From Haberlea rhodopensis (Eukaryota; Streptophyta; Magnoliopsida; Lamiales; Gesneriaceae): a stretch of 64,000 nucleotides of DNA. The stretch covers positions 9,394,886 to 9,458,885 of the forward strand of contig CAJQUN010000015.1 of the NCBI GenBank assembly GCA_907163345.1, written 5' to 3'. Under the pieces are notes generated by a model, which had not been told where the DNA came from, made no database searches, and saw only the letters and a list, made by a program, of their open reading frames with translations. Shown here one piece after another: positions 45,769 through 57,571 of the stretch. The first letter of the stretch is position 1, and each line of letters begins with the position of its first letter. Both the position numbers and the translations under genes were made by a program.

Positions 45769-46380
45769 TCACTCCCTTCTTATGAGAAGTTTAGTCCTCG
45801 AAACTTGAGTCAAATTGATCTTGAAAAAGATAATGGCACTTCTCGCATTCTTTCTTTTGGTTCCCAAGTGACTTCTCTCTCTGTATGGTTTGTCCATTTG
45901 ACTTTGACGTATGGGATTGTTCTCGTCTCAACACTTGGACTTTTGAGTCCAGTATTCGGATTGCAATTTCTTCATACTTCAAAGTTTCGGTCAAGTTCTC
46001 TTGAACTACTAGGGGTTCTGTCTCGAGTACGTGATTCGGACCAGCAATGTATTTCCTCAACTATGATACGTGGAATACATTTTGAATTCTTGGATAGGCT
46101 TTGTGGTAGAACGATTTTGTAAGCTAGTGATCCGACTTTCTCTAGGATTTCGAACGATCCTACATATCTCGGATTCTGCTTCCCTGCTTTGTCAAATCGG
46201 ATGACACCTTTTTATTGGTGAAACCTTCACATAGATGGAAACTTTGTCAACATTTTTTGTCGATAATGAGATGCTTTAAGTCTTTCTCTTACAATGGAAA
46301 CTTTGTCAACATTAGCTTGAACTAACTCAGGTCAAGTGATAGTGATAGTTATTTCTCCTAAATGTAGAAGCGATCGACAA
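45769..46380 (-). pseudogene. Decayed pol 3' end (chromodomain region) of element M
   Basis: A minus-strand frame around 45791-46060 begins MRKY, then GPNHVLETEPL, then a segment ending RILDSKVQVLR. This parallels the C-terminus of R (SMLRKYEPDPSHV to RPIRILDRA), which leads into a chromodomain. In R the chromodomain is thought to direct integration to heterochromatin. Here the frame shifts after about 50 residues, and upstream integrase is only recognisable in fragments. The TTTAGTCCTCGAAAC block beside the polypurine tract is also shared with J and R. Confidence 0.65.
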
Positions 46381-46426
46381 TAGCTTGAACTAACTCGGGT
46401 CCAGTTCTATATGGAACGAATGCGAC

Positions 46427-47090
46427 ATGTTTTGGGAGCCACATCTTGAATCCAATGGGAAAAATGCTACATGACGGGGGCCACCTCTTGATCCTGCTGG
46501 GCAAAGTGCCACGTGCATGGGAGTCACCTTTGAACCTGCTGAGCAAAGTGCTACATACGCTGGAGCCACCACTTGAATTTATGGAAGACCCTCTAGATTC
46601 TCAGTGGTGTTGTACTTTAATTGAAATATATGAATTATGATTCTGATATGTTCTGTCTTGACTCAGATGAGAGCAAATTCTGTTAAGTTCGGTTTCAGTA
46701 TTGGTATCAGATTCTACTCTAATTATGATATATGTTTCGAAAATTGTGATCTTATATTATATGTTTGTACATTTGGTTGGCCTCCAATTGCTGAGTGTTT
46801 TCCAAAACACTCACTGATACAACTACAAAAGGAGCAAAAGAAACTGAAATATTAACATAGAAAAAAGTGATGAAGCTCAAGCTACAGAGTTGAAAAAGTG
46901 ATTGAAGATGTTTTATTTCATGGATTGCTATGTGTTTTGTGTTTATTTTAGTCGTTATTTTTTTCTTTTAGTGTAATAAGTTGTGATTTGAAGTAATTGT
47001 GAATGTCGATGATGAAGAATTGAGCTTAACTTGTGAAATTTTAAAAAAAATTGTTCTATTTGCTCTTGAGATTCTCACATACTAATGCAC
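46427..47090 (+). mobile_element. Inverted fragment of the M LTR
   Basis: 46427-46590 carries the M-type array in the opposite direction (CCACCTCTTGA-CCTGCTGGGCAAAGTGC). About 46786-46900 matches the reverse complement of 44741-44900 through TTGCTGAGTGTTTTCC. Together with 44394-45768 this forms a large inverted repeat around the pol remnant. Confidence 0.65.
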
Positions 47091-47428
47091 TAAATATCAT
47101 GGCCATTTGATTAATCAAAGTTGATCTGAATGAATACAAATACAATATATGCGATTCTTTCTAATATTTTGGGCATTTATTCATTGATATAAAATGTTAT
47201 AGTATCCCCATTTGGACATAAATGTAAAGGAATGGGAATTGAATTGTTTGCACTTTGTTGTAGAATCTCATTCAAATTTGTTTATGATATTACTATGGTT
47301 TTGAGACAAAATTTGAGAAAATTAGTCAAATCATAAAATTATTTGTGAATTGAGAGTAGTCTAGAACTTGCCTTAGTACCATTTCAGGTGAAATATGGAT
47401 GTTATGTGGCTTGTGAATGATTTAAGCT
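47091..47428. other. Unassigned AT-rich sequence
   Basis: No gene, repeat or element end was recognised. Confidence 0.5.
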
Positions 47429-48248
47429 ATTAGAATCGATTATGGGGGTGGGTTGACAATCCACACTCGAGTTCAACCAACTTGAGCTTCAATAGCTCGT
47501 GTTCTTGAAATAATTGCACTGAGAGATTATATCAAGTTCGGTTACAAAACCGAGCGGAGGACACTCGACATAACCCGCTCTATAACTAATTAACAATTTG
47601 AAAGGCATTTAAAGATATGCAAGAAAGTATGTAAAAACAGTAAAGTAAATAAATGCAGTAAAGTAAATAACACAAGAATTTGTTTCTGAAAGTTCGATGC
47701 ACGAACGCTTCTACATCTCACCTTCTTCCATCTCATAGGAAGGATACACTAGAAGACTTTGGTTTACACTTTTCATTATACAACCTACTTAGGCCAATAC
47801 CACACAGATAGCCTAAACTCCTAGCTCACACAGAATCACAAAGAGCATGTTCTTTAACGTCTCACATGGAAAGACCTCACCAAGTTGTGATAAATCACCA
47901 ACTGTAACAATGGTATTCACTCTTCTATTCTAGCTCACAAATACAATGAATAGAGTGAATACAAATGCACAAATGATTCCAAAATGAATCTGATATAGCA
48001 AGGTAAGTGGTGCTAAAAGTTTGAGGAGTGCTTTTCATTTAGTAGGTTTTGTCTTTGAAGGTCCCCAGTTGAATCGCAAGTGAGTTTGCTTTGGAAAGAT
48101 TGGATTGACATTCAATAGTTGTTATTGAGCTTGCAAATCATGTATATATAGCCCAAAGTAATGATATATACGTTAGATATAAGAATATAGCCGTTGGGAC
48201 AGTTTTGGTAAGCTTTCAAACATTGCAACAATCATATCCTACTTTCTG

Positions 48249-48558
48249 GGCTATTTTTGGAAGTCCGCTGGTCGGGTCCACTAGTCGAGCCCGTTGCCCT
48301 AGTCCGCTGTTCGGGTCCACTGATTGAGTCCGCTGGTCGGGTCCACTGGCCTCTACTAGTTCGAAGTCCGCTGGCTTGACTAGTTAGAAGTTCCCTGGCC
48401 TCTACTACTTTGAAGTATGCTGACCTTTATTAGTTAGAAGTCCACTAGCCTTTACTAGTTCAAAGTCAACTAGCCTTAACTAGTTACAAGTCCGATGGCC
48501 TCTACTATTTCGAAGTCTGCTGGTCTCTACTGGTGCGAAGTCCACTGGCCTTTACTAC
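48249..48558. repeat. GAAGTCCGCTGGCCTCTACTAG array in LTR N1
   Basis: About ten imperfect units of 25-35 bases (AGTCCGCTGGCCTCTACTAG-TTCGA). Removing solo LTR O joins them to one more unit at 50591-50625. Confidence 0.88.
48554..48558. repeat. TSD (left) of solo LTR O
   Basis: ACTAC, repeated at 50591-50595. Confidence 0.92.
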
Positions 48559-48729
48559 TGTCATAAACATTACTAATTCAGTTGATTTAGTACAGTCACA
48601 CCAATTAATGTAATTGGCTGGTCTTGTAGATACGTGTCATAACAGCTTATAACATTAGCATACGTGAGTTAATGGTATAATGTACTCAAGAGAAATTTGA
48701 TTAGTCAATATGGGAGGTGACATGCTGAG

Positions 48730-48761
<32 letters not shown>

Positions 48762-50590
48762 TTTTGTTCAACCTGGATATGTGTAGTTTAGGTCTTGTAC
48801 TTCACTCTTTCTTATCACATTGGTTTTGACCCATTTCTGCGTTCTATTCCTTATCCCTATTTATGAAAAAAATTCAGTGTCGAACCTTTCTTTAACAGTA
48901 GAACAAGCGGTAAACTTTCCTAGGCTGTGAAGCAGCTTTGAATTCCTGTAAGTCTCTTTACGTGTTTCAATTGGTGAGTATGGTAGATTAGCATCCACAT
49001 GTTGAGAAACATAATTTGTCTAGATAAACTTTATTAAAAATATAAAAGTCAAAGTAAAGATATTATCTAACCAAGACTTAATAGAATGTTAAGCATGAAA
49101 CGATGTATGTATAGGGATTAAAAGTTCTTAACCAAGTTATGTGTATGCGTGTGTGTATATCAAATGATAAAAACTTGGGATGCTTACTAAAGTTACTACA
49201 AGCTTGACATAACATCTCTTCAATATTATGTAAGATGATATGGAAACTCTATTAGATTTGTTTTATGTTCAGGAGATAATAGTGTTTCCTTTGAAATTAA
49301 AATACTTATGAATATTGCAATCTATACATTCATATAGTATATCATGTTAGAAGTTGGTCCTCCTAGTTGAGAAATTAAACCGATTGTAATAGGGAGATGA
49401 TAGAAATTTATGTAGCCCCTGGTGTGATGAAGTATTATGTCCAAAAATCATAATTACTAAATTATGTGCAAAATAATGACATATGAATCATTAAAATTAT
49501 TAAGAGTTTCTAGTATTGACATATCATATATATAACATCGATATACTGAAATGAGTAGTAGAAATTTAATATTCAATGAATTTGACATGCGTTTCTAGGT
49601 TATAATCTCGGTTTGGGCACTGATAAGGCGAATTAAGTGATTCCGGTGAGATATGAGAATCGATTGTGAGTATATCCTTATAACTTGGTATTTAACTTTA
49701 TATAAGTATGTGATTTGTGTTATATAAGTATCCTGAATTGTTGAATGAATTGCGATGAATGCAATATGATGTGCAAGAACTAAATTGAGTTCTGAAAAGT
49801 ACATGTTGAGATGTGATGTTATACGATCTATATGATGTTATTTACCTTCTTATTTCGATGTTATGCATATGATTATGACATGTGCATTCATAAGAGATTA
49901 AAGAACTCTGTTATGGCCACTAATGACCTTGAACCATGTGTTATTTCATTCTGAGTACGGTCAAAATTACATAGTCAAAGAATATCGATCCCGAGTTAAT
50001 TGAGAACTCAAAAGGGGATCTACAGAGTGACATGGCCATATCGTGATCACGGATTGTTATTGGTATTAGTTGGTTCATAACAGAATAACAATACGGACAT
50101 ACATGTGCATCATTATGAAACATGTGAACTGATGTAAAGCTTATGATGATGAATCATGTAAGTATATTCATGTGCTTATGTGGATATGAATTATATGCTT
50201 ATGTGATGTTAAATATTACGTTATTTGAATATGCTCATTGAGAATGCAACTCACCCAAATGCAAATGTTATTTTTCAGTTGCTGTAGATAAAGTTTGAAC
50301 ATACAAGGTGTGTCTGCATATTTGGAAGTATGGATCCAAGGTCGGCTGGCTGACTCTAGTCCTTCTCCATCAGCTCATCATTTGCATATACTGTATAGGT
50401 TTTTGGTTGGGTTGTGAGGGGTACAACCTTGGTTATTTTTGTGGCATATATATCTCGATATGCCTTGTAAATTATTATAAGATGCTAAATGTCTTGATTG
50501 CATGACGTTATGAGATTGAAATTTCCGCTGCCATTAAATATTATGTTATATGCCTCATATGTATGTGTTATATGTGTAAGGGGTGTCACA
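48559..50590 (+). mobile_element. Solo LTR O
   Basis: 2032 bases, TGTCATAAAC...GGGGTGTCACA, perfect ACTAC duplication. A consensus donor TTCCT|GTAAGT lies near 48949 and an acceptor TTTTTCAG near 50279, so it too may contain an intron of about 1.3 kb. No CGATCGATCG cluster is present. Confidence 0.9.
48731..48765. repeat. (ATT)n microsatellite in LTR O
   Basis: About eleven ATT units. Confidence 0.95.
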
Positions 50591-50595
50591 ACTAC
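50591..50595. repeat. TSD (right) of solo LTR O
   Basis: ACTAC, matching 48554-48558. Confidence 0.92.
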
Positions 50596-51353
50596 TTCGA
50601 AGTACACTGGCCCAAGGTCTGCTGCCAACCTTGTTGTCCAACATCTGTTGTTCTATTCTCTTGATTCATTGATTTTTGGGCAAAATGATCAACATAAAAG
50701 ATGTAGTCATTTCTCTTAGCTTTCCATGGAATCAAGAATCGCTCAATTTCGAGTTTATATGAGAGAGTAATGCTTGAAATACAAGGCAATGCTCCTGCAG
50801 TAAGTTTGCTGAATGTGGCAGCACATGGTGTGACTTGCAGAAGCTTTTTGGCTATCTTAACGTCCGATTCAGTCTTTGACTTATAAAGATGATATATAGA
50901 TCTTTGTCTTAGATTTCCAACCCATACTGAATTATCCCATTTTGATAAGCGAGATGAGAGTTATGACCGATATACCACAGCTGCTACAATCTCTCTGTTG
51001 TTGTTTCAACTTTGTACCAGCAGACACTTGCAGACATGTTTTCGTCAAGTAAACCTCCGAATCTAGTCTGCTGGCCTAATACGAATTGTAGAGAATTGAG
51101 TTGGCTATCCAACCCATTTTGAAGCAAGTTGTTTCGATGTCCGAGCTATGAGATACTATTGATTTAGTCAGCAGTGCTCGAGGTCTACTGGATGCTGAAT
51201 TCTCATTTCAGCAACCAAACTCAAAGTCATTTCTTAGCACATCATCAAGCTGTAAATATCATCTATGAACTGCACACTTGATGAAATATTTTAGCAACAC
51301 AATAACAAGTTTTGTTAACATCAAACCAAGATTATTCGGGTTTCCAAAACCCA

Positions 51354-52186
51354 ACAATCTCCCTTTTTCGATGATCACAAAACTTGAATAAAAATATGAA
51401 CATTAAAGCACAATGTTGCATAACAATAAATATTTTTTTAAAAAAATACATGTTTCTCCCCCTTTTTGTGTGAATAAAAAAGGAAGACAAATAAAATTTA
51501 CTCCCCTCAAGGATTGAGATTAACCCCTCCCCCTTAATTTTAAAAGGTTTGAAATTTGAGCATGTGATGGGTAAATGGGGTAGGCTAAAATAAAAATTAA
51601 AAAATTAATTTTTGAACAAAAATAACCTCTTTTGATGATGGATGAAGAATACTTGGCAACAAATTTAAATTTCTTGACAAAACTCAACAATGTCCATTTC
51701 ATATTTTCGGTGGCAGCACACTTAGTCCAACTTGAGCTAATAAACTGTTTTTCCTAGTGAAGAATTAGGCTGCATGAACTATACCACTGAGATCCCTACG
51801 AGTCTAGTTTGATTGCCAAAAACGGTTCGTTATTTGTACATCCGAGCAAGAAGTTATGCCAATTTTCCCAAATTCTCTGCAAGCTGCCAGCAACTAAAAT
51901 GCTTCGAAAATTGTTAGAAAAAAATCTCAAAATAACAATTTAAAATTAAAAACGAGTTTAGAACAGATTGAACAAAATATTAAACATTTAAAATTGATTT
52001 TAAAATTATTTTCATGCAAAATGAATGTAATGAAATTGATTTTTTATGCTAAAAAATTTCATTCAACATGTTTTTGAAAATTATGCTTGAAAATAATTTC
52101 ATGCTCATGAGAAAGTTTTCTTTAACAGATTTCCGTCCAAAATTGGGTAAAATGCTTTCAAAGAAAAATCTGTCTCTGATGCCACT
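51354..52186 (-). mobile_element. Short internal domain of copia-like N1
   Basis: Only about 830 bases separate the LTRs, with several polypurine tracts (plus strand CTCCCCC at about 51455, 51502 and 51525) and no pol. Multiple polypurine tracts are known from Sirevirus-type copia elements. The element is deleted or non-autonomous. Confidence 0.7.
52170..52184 (-). other. PBS of N1, tRNA-Met-like
   Basis: Minus strand TGGCATCAGAGACAG, close to the TGGTATCAGAG primer site, two bases from the LTR start TGTTAGGATCGG. Confidence 0.7.
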
Positions 52187-52632
52187 TGTTAGGATCGGTT
52201 TCGGGGGTGGGTTGCCAATCCACACCCGAGTTCAACCAACATGAGCTTCAATAGCTCGTTTTCTTGAATAATTGCATCGAGATTGTATCCAGTTCGGTTA
52301 AAAACCGAGCGAAAGACACACGACATAACCCGCTCTATAACCGATTAACTATTTGAAAGGTATTTTAAAGATATGCAAGAAAGTATGTAAAAACATTAAG
52401 GTAAATAAATGCAGTAAAGTAAATAACACAAGAATTTTTATGGAAGTTCGAAGCACAAACGCTTCTAAGTCTCCCATTCTTCCATTTCATGGAAGGATAC
52501 ACTAGAAGACTTTGGTTTACACTTCTTAGTATACAACATACTTAGGCTCATACCACACAGATACCTTAAACTCCTAGCCCACACAGAATCACAAAGAGCA
52601 TGTTCTTTAACGTCTCACATGGGAAGACTTCA
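52187..52632 (-). mobile_element. 5' LTR of N1, truncated
   Basis: It follows 47429-47875, then stops where N2-type sequence begins at about 52633. Confidence 0.75.
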
Positions 52633-52868
52633 AGTCAACCGATAAATAAAAAAAATGAAGAAGTAAATAAATAAATAAATGTGTAATGTAATAAAGCAGT
52701 AAAAGACAAAAGGATTGGTTATAGAAGTTCGGCGATGAATCGCCTACGTCTCCTCTTCCCGGCTAGATAACTTCCAACTGAGGTTCTACTAGAACGAATG
52801 ATCTTGGCCTTGAGGGCTCCAAGTTAGCCACAATACAACTCTTCCCGAGTACACAAAGCTCTTCACGA

Positions 52869-52873
52869 GTACA
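52869..52873. repeat. TSD (left) of element R
   Basis: GTACA, repeated at 62294-62298. Confidence 0.95.
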
Positions 52874-53404
52874 TGTGAGACCCCGAGATCTCAAGATACT
52901 AATAGGTGCGATTAAGAGAACTAAACATTCATATGAATAAATCAGAGTAATGAGTCATGTTGATAGTCCTGAGCTTAAGGGGTACAGTAGCGAAAGTTTC
53001 AAAAAGGAATTTCACAAATTCCTACAAAATGTGCTACACTATAGTCTTAGTCTACCACATGTAGAAGCTATATAAAATTTTCTCAACAAGCAGCTAATCC
53101 TGTAGCTCTCCTTACAGCTCAGCTTCTCAACCCTGACCCTGGTTCTCAACATCAAAAGCACCTACAAAGACAACCCCCAACACATGAGCATAACACAATT
53201 CATATTCAACATAATATGAGAATAAGGCGTAAATGCACAATCATAAAATACAAATCACTTCCTGTATTCCCATCGCATTTACAATGCCCATTGGTTGTCC
53301 CTGTACCTTAATTCATAATATAACACATTATATGAATGTATGGTTTCACAAATGAATGTCATGACATTTCCTCATTTTCTTTAGTCAGTCATCATCAGTT
53401 ATTT

Positions 53405-53560
53405 TAATGCTTCTTCGCTTTCATAATCTCAAAATAAGCGGTATCTCATCCTCGCTTCTTCATACTAGCGGTATCTCATCCTCGCTCAGTATGGTATAAA
53501 CCCGCCTCCATGTGCAAGCGAGCCTCCCCCCTCCCGCTCCACATTTTTAGCGGTAAAGCG
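53405..53560. repeat. CGCT/AGCG array, left LTR of R
   Basis: Units such as CCTCGCTTCTTCATACTAGCGG; the counterpart is 60515-60670. Confidence 0.8.
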
Positions 53561-53734
53561 TAAGCATTAACACCTTAACCGTGATCGCCCTGACTCGTGG
53601 AATACATCTCTTTATCCCACATCACAATATGCAACAACAATGCATAATAACATGTATCAATTCATAATGCATCACATTGCATTCATCATGTGTCACACAG
53701 ACAAACGTAAATACATGTTACCGTTGGGATGCCC

Positions 53735-53751
53735 GTACGTCGCTTACGTAC
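53735..53751 (-). promoter_or_regulatory. Inverted repeat at predicted 5' splice site, left R LTR
   Basis: GTACGT-5 bases-ACGTAC, perfect; repeated at 60844-60860. Confidence 0.55.
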
Positions 53752-53914
53752 CTTTCCAAAAAGTAGTGTGTGGTGGGACTCTATCCCCTGCGTTGTGTAG
53801 CCGTCTGTGAAGGCTCTACACCAGTGTACAACACAATATTAGATGTCTCATTACAATCCAATATCAAAATTTAACAAAATATAACAATTTATATTTTTTT
53901 CAACATTCTGGGCC

Positions 53915-54020
53915 TCTCGATCGATCGGCCCCTCTTCCCGATCGATCGAGAAGACGTTTAAAATCAAAATCAAGATTCTGCCTCGCTCGATCGATCGAGA
54001 TGAAATGTCGATCGATCGAG
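53915..54020. repeat. TCGATCGATCGA palindrome cluster, left R LTR
   Basis: Four motifs of the form TCGATCGATCG(A/G), changed from GCGATCGATCGC to a T...A flanked form; the counterpart is 61024-61129. Confidence 0.93.
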
Positions 54021-55192
54021 ATGCTCTGTTCGAGAAATACCAACCCAGAATTTTCGAACACCTATATTTACACCCTTCGATCTAGCATAAAACATACACC
54101 AAATGTTTAAACACTCATGCTAGCAAATAGAACACATTCCCCTGAGTGTATTCATATCAAGATTGCACCCCAAACACAAACCCACATGCATTAAAATCAC
54201 CCATGAACATCAGTACTCATCCAACATTTTCTGAAAACAGGGCATTGTCTTCCTGCCCAGATTGTTTTGAGTACACACTTTCAAGCAATGAAATCTACCA
54301 CATAAGTCATGCAATTTGCTCGAATAAAAATGTCCAGGGTTTCACCAAACTACCATGCATATTTTCACATCGAAGGTTCACTCAAAAACCCTTCTAACAT
54401 GCATAATCCCACCCCTTCAATATCACTCCCAGATCACATATTTCCAGAAAACAGGGGAAAATATCTACCCAGATTTTCGAACACCTTACTTTACATGCTT
54501 AAATCTACCACATAAAACATGTAATGTGCTCAAGGAAAAATACTGGAAGCTTCATAAAAACATGATAAATGAACATGAATCGAAGGTTTAACAAAACCTA
54601 AACTAACATGCCATTTTTCACACCAACAAAGTATGAGTTCAACAACATATTTTACAAACCCAGAAATGGTTTCTCACCCCTTTTGGCTCCGATTTTTGCA
54701 AGCTTTCCAAGCAAGAAAAATGGTGGATCTCCTCTTGTTTTCCCTTACCAGATGTTGGACGAAAAAGTTGGAGAGAATGGAGTGATTTCAGTTATGACAA
54801 GGTGGAGTGGGAGATGAGAGAAGAGGTATGGGCAAGCTGCAGCTGGCAGCAGGGTATGGGTCAAGGGGGTGGTTTGTGGTGGGTTATGTGATGTGTTATG
54901 TTTTGGTCCCGGTATTTCGCACGATGTATTAAAATATCCTCACATGATATTTTATAGTATTTTCTCAATAAAAATACTTCAATTCCCATTTACAATATAC
55001 TTTACCAAAACGATTAACACACACCCCAAATTAATCATGCCACAACCCCAAAATCCCAACATACAACACATGCACCCTCACATGCATCTCCCAATATTAT
55101 TAATTCAACACAAGAATTAATATCATAATTATCACAACAATGATTAATGTCTAAATAACACTTAATCATTTCGGGGATATCACAATACTCCC

Positions 55193-57571
55193 CTACTTAT
55201 AAGATTTCGCCCTCGAAATCAGTATGCACTTACCCAAAGTAAATAAAACAATACATAAACGCATACCAGAAAACAGCTCTGGGTAGTGCTGCACCATGTG
55301 TCGCTCTGTCTCCCACGTGGCCTCCTCGACACCCCTACGATCCCATTGAACTTTGACCATAGGAATAACCTTGTTTCTCAGTCTGCGATCTGCCCTATCC
55401 AAAATCCTGATAGGTCGCTCCACATAGGAAACATCGGACTCAATCTGAATCTCAGAAGGCTGTAATACATGTGAAGGATCCGGCTCATACTTCCTCAGCA
55501 TAGATACATGGAATACATCGTGTATACCAGACAGAGAAGGCGGTAAAGCCAAACGGTACGCCAGAGTACCAACACGCTGTAAGATCTCATACGGCCCCAC
55601 GTATCTAGGAGACAACTTCCCCCGCATACCAAACCGTACCACACCCCTGAAGGGTGAGATCTTCAGAAAAACTCTGTCGCCCAACTGAAATTCCAACGGT
55701 CTCCGCCGCTGATTGGCATATGCTGCCTGTCTATCCTGAGCTGCCTTCATTTTTCGTCTGATAACCTTAACTTTCTCTTCCATTTCCTGAACCAACTCTG
55801 GTCCTCCAACCGACTTACGGTCCAAGTCATCCCAACACAAGGGTGACCTACAACGCCTACCATAGAGGGCCTCAAAAGGAGCCATCTGTATACTTTCCTG
55901 GTAGCTGTTGTTGTAAGAGAACTCCACCAAGGCTATCAAGTCCTGCCATGATATGTCGAACTCTAGCACACAAGTTCTCAACATATCCTCGAGCGTCTGT
56001 ATCGTACGCTCGGTCTGTCCGTCCGTCTGAGGGTGATAGGCTGTGCTCAGCCTCAACTCTGTACCTAGAGCTGTCTGCAAACCCTCCCAGAAGTGAGATG
56101 TGAACCGCGGATCTCGATCAGACACTATCGAAACAGGGATCCCGTGCAGTCTCACTATATCTCTGACATATAACTGTGCCATCCTCAAGTGCGTATATGT
56201 CATACAGTAAGGAATGAAATGAGCCACTTTAGTCAATCTGTCCACGACTACCCAGATGGCATCAAAGCCCGAAACAGTCCTCGGTAAGTGGGTCACGAAA
56301 TCCATAGACACGTGCTGCCACTTCCACTCGGGTATCTCCAAACTCCTTAGTTCACCTCCCGGCCTCTGCCTCTCAGCCTTCACCTGCTGACAAATCAAAC
56401 AGCGCTTGACAAATGAGGTGACATCTTGTTTCATACGCCTCCACCAGAACTGGCTGCGTAGATCCTTATACATCTTCTTCCCGCCTGGGTGAACACTCAT
56501 CCTGCTGCAATGAGCTCGCTGTAAGATACCCTGGCGCAACTCGGGTGTATCTGGAACCACCCATCTGTCGCCAAGTCTCAAAGAACCGTCCCCAGCCACT
56601 CTGAATCTCGATGGCTGATCTGAATGGACTACTGACATCCATCTCTGAATCTCTACATCGGTCCCCTGAGCCTTCCTGATGTGATCATAAATAACAGGCT
56701 CAGCTAGCAAGGTCAAAACCTGTACTGGTGAAGAAGATACATCATAATCAAATCCCAAATGGCAGTAGGAGCCCAACATAGCTGATAGACACATAGCATC
56801 CTCTGCTGTGCTCCTCACCTTCCGACTCAAAGCGTCGGCTGTCAAATTCGCTTTCCCGGGATGGTATAGGATTTCACAATCATAATCCTTCAGCAGATCC
56901 ATCCATCTTCTCTGCCTCATATTCAGCTCAGCCTGTGTAAACAAGAACTTCAGGCTCTTGTGATCAGTGAAGATGGTGAATGAGGTACCGTATAAGTAGT
57001 GTCGCCATATCTTTAAGGCGAAAACTATAGCTGCTAATTCCAGATCATGGACTGGATACCTCGTCTCATGTGGCTTCAACTGTCTCGAAGCGTAAGCCAC
57101 TACATGTCTGTCCTGCATCAGTACGCATCCTAAGCCCTGTAGCGATGCGTCGGTATAAAGAACAAATCCTTTGTTCTCCTTGGGAATCACTAGAACTGGT
57201 GTAGTAGTCAGTCTGTGTTTCAATTCCCGGAAACTCTGCTCACAAGCCTCTGACCAACAAAAAGAGACTCCCTTCTGAGTCAGCTGTGTAAGTGGTTTGG
57301 CGATCTTTGAGAAACCCTCGACGAAACGTCGATAATAGCCAGCCAACCCAAGAAAACTCCGAATCTCACTGACTGAAGTAGGGGTAGACCAATCCATAAC
57401 TGCCTCTATCTTCCTCGGGTCTACTGATATCCCTTCTCGTGATATGATATGGCCCAAGAATGCAACACTGCTCAGCCAAAACTCACACTTGCTGAGTTTG
57501 GCGTACAACTGATGATCTCTGAGGATCTGGAGCACTATCCTCAGATGATTGGCATGATCCTCCTCACTCCT
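55193..57571 (-). pseudogene. pol: Pol C-terminal half of R: RT end, RNase H, integrase, chromodomain
   Basis: The frame is open from the nonsense codon TAA at 57572-57574 to TAG at 55193. Numbering from the GTG at 57535, RNase H spans about 124-240 with Asp129, Glu166, Asp191 and Asp234. The integrase zinc finger is His342, His349, Cys379, Cys382. The catalytic triad is Asp412, Asp473, Glu509, with 35 residues between the last two. A GPY/F-type region lies near 630-660 (YVGPYEIL). A chromodomain is at about 703-755 (RPIRILDRA to EEATWETE). RNase H degrades the RNA template, integrase inserts the cDNA, and the chromodomain is thought to direct it to heterochromatin. All catalytic residues are present; only the upstream stop separates it from the rest. 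Confidence 0.93.

Larger units (their letters stand above)
47429..51353 (-). mobile_element. 3' LTR of copia-like N1, with solo LTR O nested
   Basis: 47430-47875 is a diverged direct repeat of 52190-52632. The end CCCAACA at 51353 is followed by a minus-strand polypurine tract (AAAAAGGGAGAT), the usual copia arrangement. Without O the LTR is about 1.9 kb. Confidence 0.78.
52874..55184 (-). mobile_element. 3' LTR of element R (left)
   Basis: TGTGAGACCC...GGGATATCACA. It carries a shorter palindrome cluster (four motifs) and a CGCT/AGCG array at 53405-53560, in the same order as other LTRs. A polypurine tract (minus-strand AAGTAGGGGAGTAT) adjoins at 55185-55198. Confidence 0.95.

Noticed and set aside
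45625..46122. 165-residue plus-strand frame
   Set aside because: It lies antisense to the pol 3' end of M; the opposite strand has the recognisable chromodomain-proximal motifs.
54146..55120. Several 68-83-residue frames repeated at 61255-62229
   Set aside because: Duplicate by virtue of being in both LTRs of R; AT-rich leader and U3 sequence with no recognisable product.
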